A stretch of DNA of 64,000 nucleotides from Plasmodium brasilianum (GCF_023973825.1 NC_090123.1:1967501-2031500), one strand, 5' to 3'; numbered from the stretch's first letter, positions 1-14,192 are shown. The notes: generated by a model not told the origin, from the sequence alone. Made by a program: numbers and translations.

Positions 1-2050
1 AGAGAAATAAACTTCATTGTATTTGAAAAAGTTCTTGGACTTCATTGACAACGTTTAAGAATTGTACCCAGTTATTCTTGGTAATACGATTTATACGAGA
101 ATTATATTTATTTAAAATATTTTTAAATTATTTTCAAAGTTTATTGCATTTTGTGTAGTATATCTATTTAAGTGATCATTATATAAACAAATATATTTTT
201 CATTATAGATGTGAAGAATACATATATATTGAATTATAGAGGTAGTATAACAAATAATTAGCATTAAAAATATAAAAAAGTGGAAATTTTTAAAATATAT
301 GTTTTTGTAGAAATGTATAAACATAATCCTATTAAAATAATTAATGTTTTAAATTAGATAAATAATACATATTATATATAAAAATAGAATATTTGTTTGA
401 ATATTTTATTTTTTGTGGATATTGGAATATATAAGTGATGAAACTATAAAAATATTATACTGAAAACTGAAATTTAATACTGTTTTATATTTAGCTTGTG
501 TTATTTGCACAAATTAAAAATTGATAATATACTTTATTAAATATAAAAAAGATGTAATTTGGAATATATTTAAAATTTATGTATATATATATAAACGGAA
601 ATTTACACATTATATTTGAGATATATATACATTATAAGAATGAAAATTAAATATTTTACTTGGAAATTAATGTATAAGTATGTAACTTATTAATGTAAGA
701 AACGTACAAATAATTTAGTAAAATATAGATATTAGTTTTAAGAAAATATTTATAAATGTTGTTTAGAAAAGTCAAATGGTGCTAAAATTGAAAATTTTTT
801 ATTTATATATATGGAACAATTTTATTTTATAGTTAAAAAACTTTTAATATATTATATGTGGATTACCATAAATTCATGATATAAATTAATTTGTATAATA
901 TATATAAAAATTAACTATGAGTAAATATTAAATGTTACAAAAGAGAGAGAAAAAGTAGAAGAAACTAAGAAAAAACCTTAATGAATATCATAAGGCAAAT
1001 AATTTATATTTTAAAAAAGTAAAAATATAATAATTTTAATTTCTGTAAATGTTTTTTTTTTTTTGGAAATTTAAAAATAGTATATAAAATTTTTCTTTTT
1101 TTTTCCATTTTAAGTTTATTATATATTTACTTGGAAAATATTGTGATTTAAGACCAATATTGAAAGGCCATATTTCAAATTGTTACAATTATTTTTGTTA
1201 GTGCAATATTTTTGTAATTACTACCATTTTCCCATAATACATAAGAAATCGAAATATTTTTAAATGAAATATTTTTGCAGTTAAAGGGTTTTTTAATAAA
1301 ATATTATTTATTTATATATTTAAGTTAATCCCTTATTCCGAACCTTTAAAATGTGTACTTTATATATTTTTAAAAGAATAAATAAAAATTAATATATTTC
1401 CATAAAATTAGTAAAGGATGAACATCTAAATCATATATTTTAGAAGATTATATTGTTATTCATTCTGATTTGATACAAATATATTTTAAATAAAATTATT
1501 TTATTTGTTATATTTTTAAATTAATGAAATTATATGCAAATAATTTTATAGAAATATATCTCTAATCTTCCAATTTTTTTTTTTGTTTTTTTTTTACTAT
1601 ATCTGTATATCTTCTAAATATATGTAGTTAATAAAAAAAAAATTAAAATCTTAAGTTAAAGTGAAACTACTTCATTAGTAATAAGATAAATTAAACTTAA
1701 TTAAAATTTTTTATTTTCAAATATTATGGTACATAAGTAGAAATATCAGTCCTTGTATGCTTGAAGAATATATATTTTTTCGTATATTAAGTATTACTAT
1801 ATATATAAGGTTTTTTAAATATATAATGCATTATAATTTATTCTATGTTATTGAGGAATAATTAATACATATATTTTAAATTATATAAAACAAAATGTTG
1901 CTTTTTACATTTATTATTATTAAAATTAATATTTTATTAAATATAACTAATTTTTACAATATACCATGTTTATAATACTAGAATTATTAATAGAATAGCA
2001 CATTAAAATTAGTAATTATCATCTTAAAATTAGAGAAATCTATTATACAT
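1..2050. other. Gene-free AT-rich stretch
   Basis: No supportable gene. It is dominated by A/T runs and (TA)n. Only the first ~100 bases are slightly less AT-rich and contain a short plus-strand frame (EINFIVFEKVLGLH then a stop) that could be the tail of a decayed gene entering from the left. I cannot support this further. Confidence 0.5.
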
Positions 2051-2082
2051 ATTCTCTACATTTTCTATAGTATATAAACTCA
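2051..2082 (+). promoter_or_regulatory. Conserved upstream element of fam-m pseudogene
   Basis: The block ATTCTCTACATTTTCTATAG followed by TATATAAACT lies 385-416 bases before the ATG at 2467. Closely similar pyrimidine-rich blocks lie at the same distance before all other fam-l/fam-m genes in the window, so it is probably part of the promoter or 5' leader. The function is inferred from position and recurrence only. Confidence 0.5.
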
Positions 2083-2466
2083 ATATATATATATTATAAG
2101 AAGCTCCATATTTATTTCTTAATTGTGAATATTATTAATAAAAGAATTATATAATTAATGCACTAGAGTAAAAAAAATTAAATTATATATTTTAAATGTT
2201 TTTGAATCAGTTAAAATTACTCTATTTTATTGAAATTCAGTTTTCTTTTAAGGAACGTTATAATGATAATGAAATAATATATTTTTAAGGTTATTTTACT
2301 TTGTATGTGTGTTAAAGTTTACTATAGTTATATAAATTTTACTAATTATTTAAAAATAATAAATTAAAATTTTTTATTCATATAGCACCCCTTATAATTA
2401 GAAGTATACAATATTATTATTAGTACATTGCATACCGAATATATGGGGATATTGAAAATTTGTAAG

Positions 2467-3314
2467 ATGGAAAATAAAACTAAGTCAATTATTATTATTA
2501 TAATTGCTATGTTTATGCTTAAAACTTGGTATTGTCATTTTTATAATGATACGGTATAATAATATTATTTAATAATATTTGAATTATTCTTATTTTACGT
2601 ATTTTAATATTTTTAATACTATTTTATTCTGTTAAATTATGGATTTTATTAAATAAGAAGTATCTAAAATTTATTTTGTTAAGATATTTTTAACAATTAA
2701 TTGTATGAAAATTGTAACCTTTGTGAAAAGTTATGTCCAGTAAATTATGAATTTCTAGTAGAATATAAACAAACTAAAGATTCATATATTTTGAGTTTAA
2801 AGGATGATATGCTAAATAATGAAGATAAGAAGAAGGAAAAAAACAAATGATCTAATATAAATTTATTAAATAAGGTGCATACTATACAGAAATTGGTGAT
2901 TATAATAGTGGAATATTTGATAGAAAACATTTTCATTTTGAAAAAATGGGGATAAAAAAAAAACATTACTATAATTTTATTGAAAAAAGGAGGAGAATTA
3001 TATATATAAGTTTATAGAAAATAGTATTTAGATGATACGGATTTGGAGTTCCTATTATTTGTCTTTTTATCTTGCTAGGATTAGGATACCCCATATCTCA
3101 TCGTTATAGTGTGGTGGAAGGAATAAGGGGGAAACTCGTAGAATTACTTCCAGTATTTTATGATGACCTCGATAAGGTATTAAAGGTTTGTGAAATGAGT
3201 ATAATATTATATAGTGTAGTCATCGTTATTTTATCAATTATACTTACAGTAGTGATTTATACGATCTTAAGAAATAATGAAAAATATCAAAAAATTAAAT
3301 ATAGGAATAGGTAA
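2467..3314 (+). pseudogene. fam-m exported protein, pseudogene
   Basis: Decayed two-exon fam-m gene. Exon 1 (2467-2553, 29 codons, MENKTKSIIIIIIAMFMLKT...) is intact and hydrophobic and ends before a GTATAA donor. Exon 2 aligns end to end with the intact fam-m at 19084: the YYTE..DYN...FD.KHFHFEK core, the RYGFG-like entry to span 1, and the ILRNNEKYQKIK tail are all visible. It is broken by TAA at 2698-2700, TGA at 2848-2850, a one-base deletion near 2878, TAG at 3015-3017 and TGA at 3033-3035. The usual TTAG acceptor appears mutated to TTAA near 2680, and the export-motif arginine reads as glutamate (NYEFLVEYK). Only the last 80 codons (from about 3072) remain open. Both flanking conserved blocks are still present. 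I am sure this is a family member and a pseudogene; the name fam-m rather than fam-l is less certain. Confidence 0.85.
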
Positions 3315-3462
3315 AATATAAATCAAGGAATACGTTTCTTTGGGGTAAATGAATCTTTAGTATGAAATGATATCTATAATATCTTTTGTTTTGCGCTTAA
3401 TGAGCATACCTTATTTGTTTACATTTAATAGATGTTTATAATTAAATTAGCCTAAATAATTT

Positions 3463-3500
3463 GTAACAATAAAAAAATATATTCTCTGTTTTTTGCTTAT
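3463..3500 (+). terminator. Conserved 3' block after fam-m pseudogene
   Basis: The block TAACAATAAAAAAATATATTC starts 149 bases after the stop. It contains AATAAA and matches, in position and sequence, the block found after the other family genes. It is a likely 3' UTR or polyadenylation region. Confidence 0.4.
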
Positions 3501-6500
3501 TTAAAAGTTATAAATTTTTTTAATGTGTATTATAATGTATTGCCATAATTTAATGAAACATTATAATTAATATATATATTTATATAGAGAAAATGACTTC
3601 TATGAAATGTTTTATATTTTTTCTATAAAATTTATATATAATAAAACAATATATATAATTGTACTAAATGCTCATGTTATTTTATACTAGAATTATAAAA
3701 AATGATATATTTTGTATTTCAATAAAATACTGTTTAAATTTATTATTTGATAAAACCTTTAATAAAATGTATCATTATTTTTAACTTAAAAACGAATTTG
3801 CATTGTTTTGTATTCATTGTAATGATGTAATAGTATAATTATTTCAAAAAGATATATTCACTATAAAACAACTTTTTTGATAAGTATGTTAAATTATATA
3901 TTTATTAGATTACCGTATTAAAAAGATTTTTTTTATTTTTCGTTTTAATTGTATAAAAGTAATATATAATAAAATAATATCCTTATAATTGTGGTTTATT
4001 TATAATTGTTGAATAACTTATGAATTATAAAAGCTTCAGAATAAAATTTAGGTGTAATGTCATTTAATTCATTTTAATTTTTCATAAATAAGGTGTTAAT
4101 TATATTTTGGAAAATTTAATAAAATATATATTATACTGAAAATTTATAAATAAATAAACTATATAAATATTTTTCTTCTTTATATATTTATAGTATTAGC
4201 ATAATAAATTAAATGTAATATTATATTAATAGATAAATGTTTTATATTGCTTTGGTTTTCTAACTTTGTTTTTCTGTAATAATATATATGTAAATATGTG
4301 TTATACATTTATATAAAAAAAAATTATCATTAAGGTTTATGAAAATAAACATATACTCTTTACAATTATACATTATTATGTAGATGTTTATGCATAAAAT
4401 GTTGTTATATTTTTTGTTTATAAGTGTTTTACTTATAGTGTTAATGTTAATTTAATATGTGTATAAATATATATATTTTATTAATTAACAATTAGTAATA
4501 TTTTTAAATTAATAACTATTATTCCTTGAACAAAATAAAAGTGAAATATGAAATATTTATTTGTATATAATTTATAAGTACAAAATATTGTTTTATTTCT
4601 TACATATTTCTTGATACGTTATATTAAAATGTTATTCTACTTTTTTTATAATATATAATTAATTATATATAAAATGTAAAGTTCTGTATGCGATAGTTTT
4701 GAGAGTAAATTTAATAAATAATTTCATTTATTAAATTTGATTTTTCATAGATTCTCATGAAATTTATTGTACAGTATTAATATATGTTTTAGCTATCATA
4801 ACTGTATACATTTAAAAAGTATCTTTTAATAATTTAAATAATACATGCAAATGTTTATTGTTGTATCTGTATACTTAGTTTCTAGGTGAATATGACCAGT
4901 ATATATTGAAATATTTGCATAGAAAATGTGAATATATTACTTTTATGAATTTAAATAAGAACTGTCTATATATTTTTTTTTATAATATTAAATATTATTA
5001 TATTTTATTAAAATATTTATTTCTATGAATGTAACATGTATGTACATGAATATATATGGACTAATCTTCTGTGGTAACATGCTTTTTCTTTTCTATATTT
5101 CCATATATTATAAGAAATAATTATATTTAGAAACAGAAAGAATTATGTTTTATTTAATACATGATTAATTGGGAACGATCTAAAAATTGAGAAGACCATA
5201 TATTATTATTTGAAATTTTACGGAAATTTTTGCTTTGAAATATATTAAAGTACTTTTGTTTCCTGTATATCATGTTAGGACTATTATTATGTTTACTCTT
5301 ACATTGTTCGCACTAAATTTAAGTACATAATTGTAAAAATATGTATAAATTTTTAACTTTCATTTTGGTTATGCATAATTATAAAAATATTCTGTGAAAT
5401 CGTAAAAGCTGTTAAAAAAGTTTTACATACTTCATATTAATAGTTGGTCAAGAAATAAATTAATAGGTACAATTAAATCCTAGGTGTTGAAGAAAATTGT
5501 AGAAATACAAGGAAATATAAGTTTATTATTAAGGGTAATTTATAGAAAATTTTGAATAATTTTTTGTAATTGTTAAATATTAAAATTCAGTGAAACTAGG
5601 ATAAAATTCATATGCATAGAATGCCATATGTAAAGTCACTTTTGCTTTACTTATTTAACCATTATACGGAATTTACAGAATATATAATTCTAAAAATACT
5701 ATAATTAAGATATTATTATTTATCATATTTATAATTTAAGTAGTCTAATATTTTTTTTTTTTTATGCTTGTTATTCATGATATTTCGCCAAGAGTAATAG
5801 TTATATAAATTTTTTATTTATATTATATGAACGAAAAATTGCTTCTATTATTATTTTTAGTGTATTTAATTTTATTGGATAAAATGCATTATAATAATGC
5901 ACAAACATTATATATTCATCTAAAATATTTTTAAAGTGAAGATAATGTTTTATATTTTATAAAATTCACCATTTAAAAAAAAATAATATATTAAGTAAAG
6001 CAAGTAAGATATTTTAATTAAGAACAAAAAAAAAAAAAAAAATTAGATTTTTTCTATTTTTATTTATAAAGGATTATAATTTAGAAAAATTAGAATAAAG
6101 AAAACAAATATATAAAAAAAAAAATAAATAAATAAATATAAAAATCAGTGAAAAAACGATGTATCTATAGTTACTAAGGTATCAAATAGTAATTTATTTC
6201 ATGTTTTATGAATCTTTATATGTATTCATACTTTTTATTTTTGCATTATATAATAAGCGGATATATATTATATACATATTATATTATGTGCCATTAAAAT
6301 AATATGTATACAGTTAACAACATATAATATTCTGATTAAATAAAAGAATTAACTATAATATATTATAATATAATAAAAAAAAGTTATACATTTAAATTAC
6401 ATTTTTAATAGTATAATTATTTACTTCAGTATTTAAATGTAACAATAAATTTCAGAATATATATTTGATACAATATAGAAAAAAAACTTTTTTTTTTTTA

Positions 6501-7199
6501 TCAATTTTTCTTTTATAAGTTTAAAAATCAGGATTTAGTTCCAACATTGAATTTTTTTCTTCTTTTTATTGCTTATTTCATTCTTTTTTATATATGCACT
6601 TTTGTATATATTTAAATTTCTGTTCATTGTATTATATAGACACTGTTTAATTTTTTAGTTTCTGCAGTCTATATTTTTAGTTTTATTTTTCATTTTATTA
6701 ACTATTTTGGAAATCCTTTCATATGTTTACATATATATATGTGTAATTAGTATAATGTATATATATAAATATATTTTTAAAATTTTCTTTTCTTCAAATT
6801 TTCAGTTTTTCTTTTATCTACATTTTATAATATTATTTTATTTATTTTATTTTTTAGAATTATTATTTCAGAAGATAAGGTTATAAAATAAACAATTATT
6901 AAATATTAATAGTATGACTTTATGAAAAAATTATTAAATCTAAGAAAAAATTGTATTTGAATTTTGTCATTTCAACAAAGTTACTGAATAGTCAATATAT
7001 TAATGAACGGTTATAATAATTGTTTTGATATGTATAATTATAAATGTCAAACTTATTCTGTTTTTTCATGCTTGTGTATTACTTTTAATAGTATCTTTAC
7101 TTATTTACCGATTGTTCTTTTATAAATAAAAAAACATAAAAAAAAGAATAATTGAAGTAGTTAAGAATATGTACATTGTAATAATATGCATATGAAAAT
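3501..7199. other. Gene-free AT-rich stretch
   Basis: No open frame with family similarity or balanced codon use was seen on either strand. Long A or T runs occur near 5750, 6027 and 6485. Confidence 0.5.
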
Positions 7200-9250
7200 A
7201 ATGAAAAATACGAATTCCTTTTTTTATATTACATATATCTATATTAGGAGAACTTATTCTTAGTAAAAAAAAGTTAATTTAAGAAAGGATAGGATGGAAA
7301 ATAAGGAAAACAATGATTGATAAATCTATGAAAATACGCTACGAAAACAAATGAAAATAAGAAAAAAATATAAAAAGAAAAAAATCATAAAGTATGGTAA
7401 TGTATAATAATAAATATATAAGTATAACGCACATTTAAACAAAATTTTTTTTTTTTTTAACATGTTTACCTTTTTAAGGAAGCAATTGATAAGATGTTTT
7501 CTACAATAAAAAGATAAATATTAACATAAATGACAAATGCAAAACGGGCATGAAAGAAAAAAACAAAAAGGAAGTGTAAAAGTTTGAAAATATGTTTTAT
7601 TTTATTTTTACTTTCTTATTTATATATGAAATTGAAAAAACATGAAAATAAATCTATAATTATGTACAATCTTTGGAAATGGTAACATAAGAATTGAAAA
7701 ACATTTTCGAAGAATTTTTATAAGTCATGCTGCTATACTGTACAGATGAATGTGTACTTACGTATGTGCATAAAGATATACACATATATATAGACTTTCC
7801 ATAGAATGATCTATCATTTTACATATATCAACATTTATATATATCTATTACATAGAATGAATATTTGTTTTTATAAGTACTAAAACACTTTAACATATTT
7901 GACAATATCATTAAAAGTATTAAACCAAGAATTATCTCTTCATAAAAGAAGAGAATATTAAAAATTTATAACAAATAAATGAAATTAAATGCATTTTACA
8001 TGGAATGCTTTATCGTTTCCACCTTAATCATTCCATCTATTTCTTATTATGACTGAGCTTCATACGAGCATATGTAAATTTTTTTTGTGTTATCCTCACA
8101 ATAGAAGGCGAGCCAAATAATGAAATTCCATAAGAAATGTACTTTTATGAAGTCACCTATTTGTACATGAACCATTTAAAACAAAGTAAATTGGATAATA
8201 TATTTGTTGTCGGAAAGTAATTTAATGCGTATAAATAAATGAAATAATTTGAGTGCAAAGTTGAGATAATATGTTTGTATATTCATATGAAGTATTATTC
8301 ATAAGTGAATGCTTATTTATGAATATAACTCTAATAAATTATATATACTAGCTTTCTTACATATGATATCATGTTTATATTGAAAAGTCCTCACTGGGAG
8401 TACATATGCGCCTACATGAACACATACGTACATGTACACATGTATATATATACGCACATATGCATATGAACATATATGTACATACATATATATACGCGTA
8501 AATACATATACGAATACATATATGCGCACATATATAAAAACATTTGCATACTAGGTATATATTTATGTGTTTTTACTCACAGTAGGATCTTATGATACCC
8601 CACTGCATATGTATACATGTGAGAGAAAGTTTATGCTTACATCAAAGAATGAGACAAATCATAAAATTCTTATAAATATCAGGGGAGTAGAACACCAATG
8701 CATAAAATATATTGAAGCAGATATTTAACTCAGGGATGTAATTAAAGAAGAGGAGAAGAAAATATATGTTTGATAGATCATCTTAACATGATATTGCTTA
8801 AATTATTTAGATGAACAACAAATTAGTCTCAAAACTAACCAGATTATATCACGTCTAAGTTACATATGTATTTTTTATTACTTTTATTAAAGATTTTTAT
8901 TCAAGGTTTTAATTAGCATATTCGTAGTAAGCACGGAGGAAGTACAAATACGAGTGTAAAAACGGAAAATGAATAAAATGCATGGATATAATGCTGAAAC
9001 AGATATATTATTAATTAGTCGTACTTCTATGTAGGAGAGTTTATATGTAAATGTTGGTGTATATATGAATAAGATGAATTTACATTTAAATTGGACATAT
9101 TTTGAATATTCACTATGCATAAACAAGCATGTAAAGGTATACATTTATAGTAATAAAAAAAAATGAATAAAAAACTTGCACATTCAAATATGAATATAAT
9201 AAATTAAATCATTTGTAACTTAAAAAGAAAAGAAAATTATACTATAATTT
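7200..9250. repeat. Noncoding duplicated block A (less AT-rich)
   Basis: Gene-free block whose sequence is visibly less AT-rich and more complex than its surroundings. It has a diverged counterpart at 47.9-50.3 kb with landmarks in the same order: around 7,700-7,790 (GTCATGCTG..ACTG..., TGTGTAC.TACGTAT) against about 48,640-48,700, and around 8,090-8,140 against about 49,070-49,120. Short open frames here (8317-8529 minus, 8887-9144 minus) are repeat-derived or lack family features and are not called. It may be a decayed gene, a noncoding RNA locus or a structural spacer; the sequence does not decide. Confidence 0.5.
8397..8545. repeat. Degenerate ACATA/TACGCACATATG repeat
   Basis: A run of imperfect short units built from ACATA, TACAT, TATACGC and ACATATG, repeated many times with CpG-containing variants (ATACGCGTA, TATGCGCAC). 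It is the densest alternating purine-pyrimidine tract in the window. A similar but shorter tract lies in the paired block at 48,660-48,780. Confidence 0.7.
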
Positions 9251-11738
9251 TTATTGTTCTCTTTTGTAAAAATTACATTAGATATATATATGAAAACTTA
9301 TTTTTAATATGAAAGTTTTAAATATTTTTTGAAAAAAATAAATTAATTAGAAAAATTAAATAGCATTAAAGTATTAGAGTGGAATGAAACACAAGTAAAT
9401 AAAACTTGTAATGATCATAAATTTCATGCTTATTCTAAGATAAATATTTTTGTGTGTACAGTATTCATAGATCTCATAGTAATAATATTTTCGAAGTGCC
9501 CTAATAATTCTATTATAAGGATAACTGAAAAAATATTAACGCAACAATAGAAAAATAATAATATCATAGAGTATGCGGATAAAAAGTATTAATATATTTT
9601 TAAACTAAATATTAAAATAAAAAAAGTTCTATAGCGCATTACTATAGTGACATTAATAACATCTATTAAAAGAAATATATAATATTGTCTTAAAAGGTAT
9701 ACTTAAGAAAAATAGTTATTACAAGTTATATTATATCTATAAGACAACAAAACGTATTAAGAGATTAATATAAATATATATATGAATTAATATTTATATA
9801 TATATTTAATAATATCGTTAATTAATCTTGTAAAGTTTTCCAAAGAATCTAATAAAAAATTTCAACAAAAAATGTGAATTATTTATAGAATATTCTTTTA
9901 TTTTGATGAATAATATAAATATTTAATTTTAATTGACGCGAATATTTTTAACAAATATTACATGTATAATATAATTTGAGAAAAAATAAATTCTCCTAAA
10001 ATTTGACAACAATAATAAATATGAAACATTTGAAAATAATTGTAGTTTAGAAGCTTATGAATTCAAATGATTTTTATCATTATATACTCTGTATAATAGT
10101 ATTAATTATTCAATTAAAATCTTAACATTTCTATATAAACACGAATTTATAAATTTTGACAAATGTGTATCCAAATGAAAGATGTACTTAATGTTCTTGA
10201 TAAATGAATATTTTTAAATATATATATATATATATGAAAATCTTAAGTAAAAAAGTTTATTAACTTATTTTTACATAATTCTCATAATGTATTATACTGG
10301 TAATTTAAAGTTTTTTATATTGTTTTTTTAAAAAACTAATTTGTTTACACACGTTTGAATGAATTAATATGGTATTGTCAAAATAATATATTAATACATT
10401 GTATTTTTATGAGTATTTACGTTCACTACATTCAGCGAACATTATGAAATATAACTATTTCTGATTTTATATGTATATTTTATAAAATGTCTAATTTATT
10501 TTATGCTAATAGATGTAGTTTAATTTATGATTCTAAGTAATATTTATTAATAAATAAATAAAGAATATACAAAATTTTATCTCCTTCGAAAAAATGTTAA
10601 AATTTAAAGTAATGCATTAAATATTTTCCTAAATTTTTTTATATGTTATTTTACGTTATCTTTTTGTACTATTTAACGATATCATTTTTTTCTTAAATTA
10701 TTTTATTTACAATAATTGTTTACTGGAATTTTGTTTTGAGTATCTTATTTACTAAATGTTTTAATTTAATAATATTTTTCTCCTTTTATATTATGATCAT
10801 TTCTATAGATCTTATAAACTTATATTAATTTTTTTAAAAAAATAAAATAATAAATAATTATAAATTACTTAATTCTTAAATTTAATAAAATTAACTTATA
10901 ATAAACAAAATGTATTATTTTAAGTTATACAAATATTATAGTATGACACTTATAATAAGATAGTACAAAAATATAAGAGTGTTAAACTGGATGGTACTTT
11001 TTAAAATAGAAAATTGTGTACATTAATTAAATCCTAGAATATAATTTTTATATTATTATAGTATAAGTGCTCTACACGTCATAGGTTTATAGCACATATA
11101 CGAATAAATATCTGCCCAATATAAAAATTGTCTTTTTTTATTTTTTCTTTTCATTTAATTTTATAAATACTATTGTACTCCATACATCAATTTATATTTT
11201 TGAAATATCATATAATGTTTAAAAGGTATAAAATACATAATGAAGTAGGCTTATTCTTAAAAATAATAAGGAAAAAATTAATTAATATGTTCTATATATA
11301 AAATAAAGTATCTATTCTCTCCTCATATATCTTTTTTATTATAATTATGAACAAAGATTTTTATGAAGTAAAAAGCTATCTTATTTTAATTTAGTCGTGG
11401 AAATTATTGCTAATAAAAATTTAGAATTCTTCTGTTAGAATATTAATATATATATATATATCTTTTTTTTTTGGGAATATATAAATAATTTTAGATGTAC
11501 AAAAACTGATATATGTTGTGTTGCCTTTTTTATAATAACTTTCTTTAAAATATTTAAAGGAATATATTTAAAAGTATATTTGCTTTTTTATACCCCTTGT
11601 ATTTTATTTATGTAATTTTATTCTTTTTTAAAACATAAAATAACAGCGCAAATAAATATATATTATAATTGCTATTTTGTAGATAAAGCGTTATTATTTT
11701 ACCTAATTAAAAATATTATAACATCAAAACATCCTAAT
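9251..11738. other. Gene-free stretch, left flank of X copy A
   Basis: No gene seen. It contains segments that match the 50.3-52.6 kb region in order: 9604-9629 pairs with 50480-50507 (nearly identical), and about 10,975-11,130 pairs with about 51,850-52,030. A CTATTCTCTCC block near 11,311 lies ~420 bases before the exon 1 start of the next pseudogene, the same place as the fam-l/fam-m upstream element, but the match is weak. Confidence 0.5.
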
Positions 11739-12565
11739 ATGATAGAAAAAATATAATCTTTTATTATATTAAACATACTTATTATATTTTTTATTGGGAA
11801 TGTTTTAATTTATGTTATGCGGTATAATAGAAACATAGCTGATAATATTTCGTATATTATTTGATACCTAAAGTTGAATATACATATAAATTAATTTTTA
11901 TTATTTGTATGTAAATTTATTATATCATAAAAATTTAAAGTAATTTTTTTTTATTGAACTGTAATTTAGGTAATTCTTTAGACAAATAAAGCAGTGAATA
12001 TGGAATCTTTAGTCCAACAACTAATATATTATTATCATAAAATGAGAAAGAACAAACAATTTACTATTAAAGATATATTATATGATATTAGATAAGATGA
12101 TTCAGAAAATGAAGGTAATAATATTTACTCAGCATATGGTATAAATGATAGTTTAAGGTTAAACATAATTCAAATGCTACAGATAATAAATTATTTAAGA
12201 AATTAGAGTCGGCTATATGTAAGCCCCTTGAGGTGATAAATATATTTATCTTTTGGAAATCTGTTATATAGAGTGTTTAGTCCTGCATATATTTGCCAAA
12301 AAATTTACCTATCCTACAAAAAAAACAGGTTTAAAGAATTTAGAAGATATGAGTAGCCCTTAGTATTTACTTTACAGGAATACATTCTATTATAGTATTT
12401 TTATTTTTTATTGCATTATGAAATTTATTGTTTATTAGAGAATGAATTACTGAGAATATTATTTTGCTCTAATGAGAAAGGTACAACTGTATTGTATTTT
12501 GTTGCTTTAATATGTATTTTAAAGTTTATTTATATACTGGTAAAATTTTAAAAACCCATAGATAG
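11739..12565 (+). pseudogene. Decayed two-span exported protein 'X', copy A
   Basis: Probable two-exon gene of the same general plan as fam-l/fam-m. Exon 1 starts at 11739 (MIEKI, stop, then the hydrophobic SFIILNILIIFFIGNVLIYV) and ends at a GTATAA donor near 11822. Exon 2 begins after an AG near 11971 and reads VQQLIYYYHKMRKNKQFTIK through DDSENEGNNIYSAYG with TAG and TAA stops inside. It ends in a degenerate hydrophobic stretch (YFVALICILKFIYILVKF). A second copy lies at 52,876 with the shared motif IYYY..MR and a matching membrane and tail region. I do not recognise a named family. The number of stops and frame breaks shows it is not functional; exact ends are approximate. Confidence 0.55.
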
Positions 12566-14130
12566 AGTAGGAGAAAATGAAATGATGTCCCGTTTATAAT
12601 ACATATACTGTTTTCGAAAATAATATTTATCACTAATCTAAATAAGTTTTGCTTTATGCTTAATAAAATAATATTCTTAGAAAAAAGAATTGTATTTTAA
12701 TAAATTTTTTCTTATGGGACCTACATATTATAAAAGTATACACTCATGAACAAAAGTAAAGAAAAATATGTTAAATATTTTTAATAGTACGAATGTTTCT
12801 ACTTTTGATTATTTATAATACTGAATTTTTTGGCGTAATTTAGTACTGTTATACATTGCATAATAATGTATATATATATAAAGATATAAACGTGAAATTG
12901 ATATTTCTCGATATTTACATTATAAATATGTGTTTTATAAGCACAAAATATATATACAATTTGTATCATATGGATTCACATTATGGTAAATATGTAGACG
13001 TTTAATTTAATATTAAAAACACAGTTAATATAACTTTAATAATCTACTGGAGAATTTTATATTTTTAAAAATTATATTTTTTTCTTCTATAGTTTTATGT
13101 GATCATTTGAATTAACTTTTAAAAACATATGTTATACATTAGTTTTATTTTCTTTATATTACGTTTTTCTTCATATAGTAAAATAAAAGCCGTATTTGTT
13201 TTTGTGTTTAAATGTATTTTTTATTTAAAAGTAAACATAACAAGTTATATTTATAGAAAAAATATTATATGAAATATATGTTTTATAACATGATGCTATG
13301 TTTTTTTCAATATATTTTTTTTATTATTCATGTATGAAATTAGAAAACAATAATAATATAATTCTTTTTTAAAGTAGCAATTATTAATATAATATCATCG
13401 TTTTAACAATTCATGAAGAATTATTTTTAAATGTGGATCTTGAAATTTCCTCAGATTACATTTTATCTTACGTATTTGTTGGAGCTACGAACTTTTTTAA
13501 AAAATTACTTGGACAACTGTGAAATATACACAAATAATAAAAAATTATATTTATTTTACTATTGAAATAATTAAACAACTTAATAATATTACCTATAATA
13601 TTCTTATTTAATGTACTTTGTACAAAATTACTCTAAAAATATTTGTATCTTCTTTCTCATATTTCTAATAAATATATATATAACATTGAAAAAATAAGAA
13701 GTAATTTAAAAAAATTCGATAAATTTTTAAACTTTTCTTGCATATATAATAGTATGAATTACATATAATTAAATACTATAACCTGTATTAATTAAATTAA
13801 AAAATTAATGGATTCTTTTATATATTTTTTAATATATGCTTTTGTTGTACGTTAAGTCATATACTATAAATTTGATACTATAAATGCATTATATATCATA
13901 AAATAAAGCGTATGTTTATAAAGGATCTAATGGCATTAATATAAAGTAAATAAAACAGAAAGTTATAAAAAGTATTATTTTCTTAATTTATTATTATATT
14001 GTTATAACAATTAATAATATTATGGGAATAACTAATTTTTCCATAATATAAATGTCATAGTGTTTTAATTATTAATAAGAAAATATCAATTAAGTGAGTA
14101 ATACTTCACTTGATGTAGAGAAAAATGTAT
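12566..14130. other. Gene-free AT-rich stretch
   Basis: No supportable gene or remnant. Sequence is ordinary AT-rich spacer between pseudogene X and the fam-l upstream region. Confidence 0.5.
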
Positions 14131-14192
14131 TATCTATATTCTCTACATTCTATATTCTCTATGTACTCCATACTTCTAAATATTATAAACTC
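14131..14192 (+). promoter_or_regulatory. Conserved upstream element of fam-l
   Basis: TATCTATATTCTCTACATTC, then TATATTCTCT and a TATAAACTC box, 366-427 bases before the ATG at 14558. This is the longest version of the element in the window, with the TATTCTCTA core repeated twice. Confidence 0.55.

Noticed and set aside
2745..2966. 73-codon minus-strand frame
   Set aside because: Antisense of the fam-m pseudogene exon 2; F/S/I-rich as expected from A-rich coding complement.
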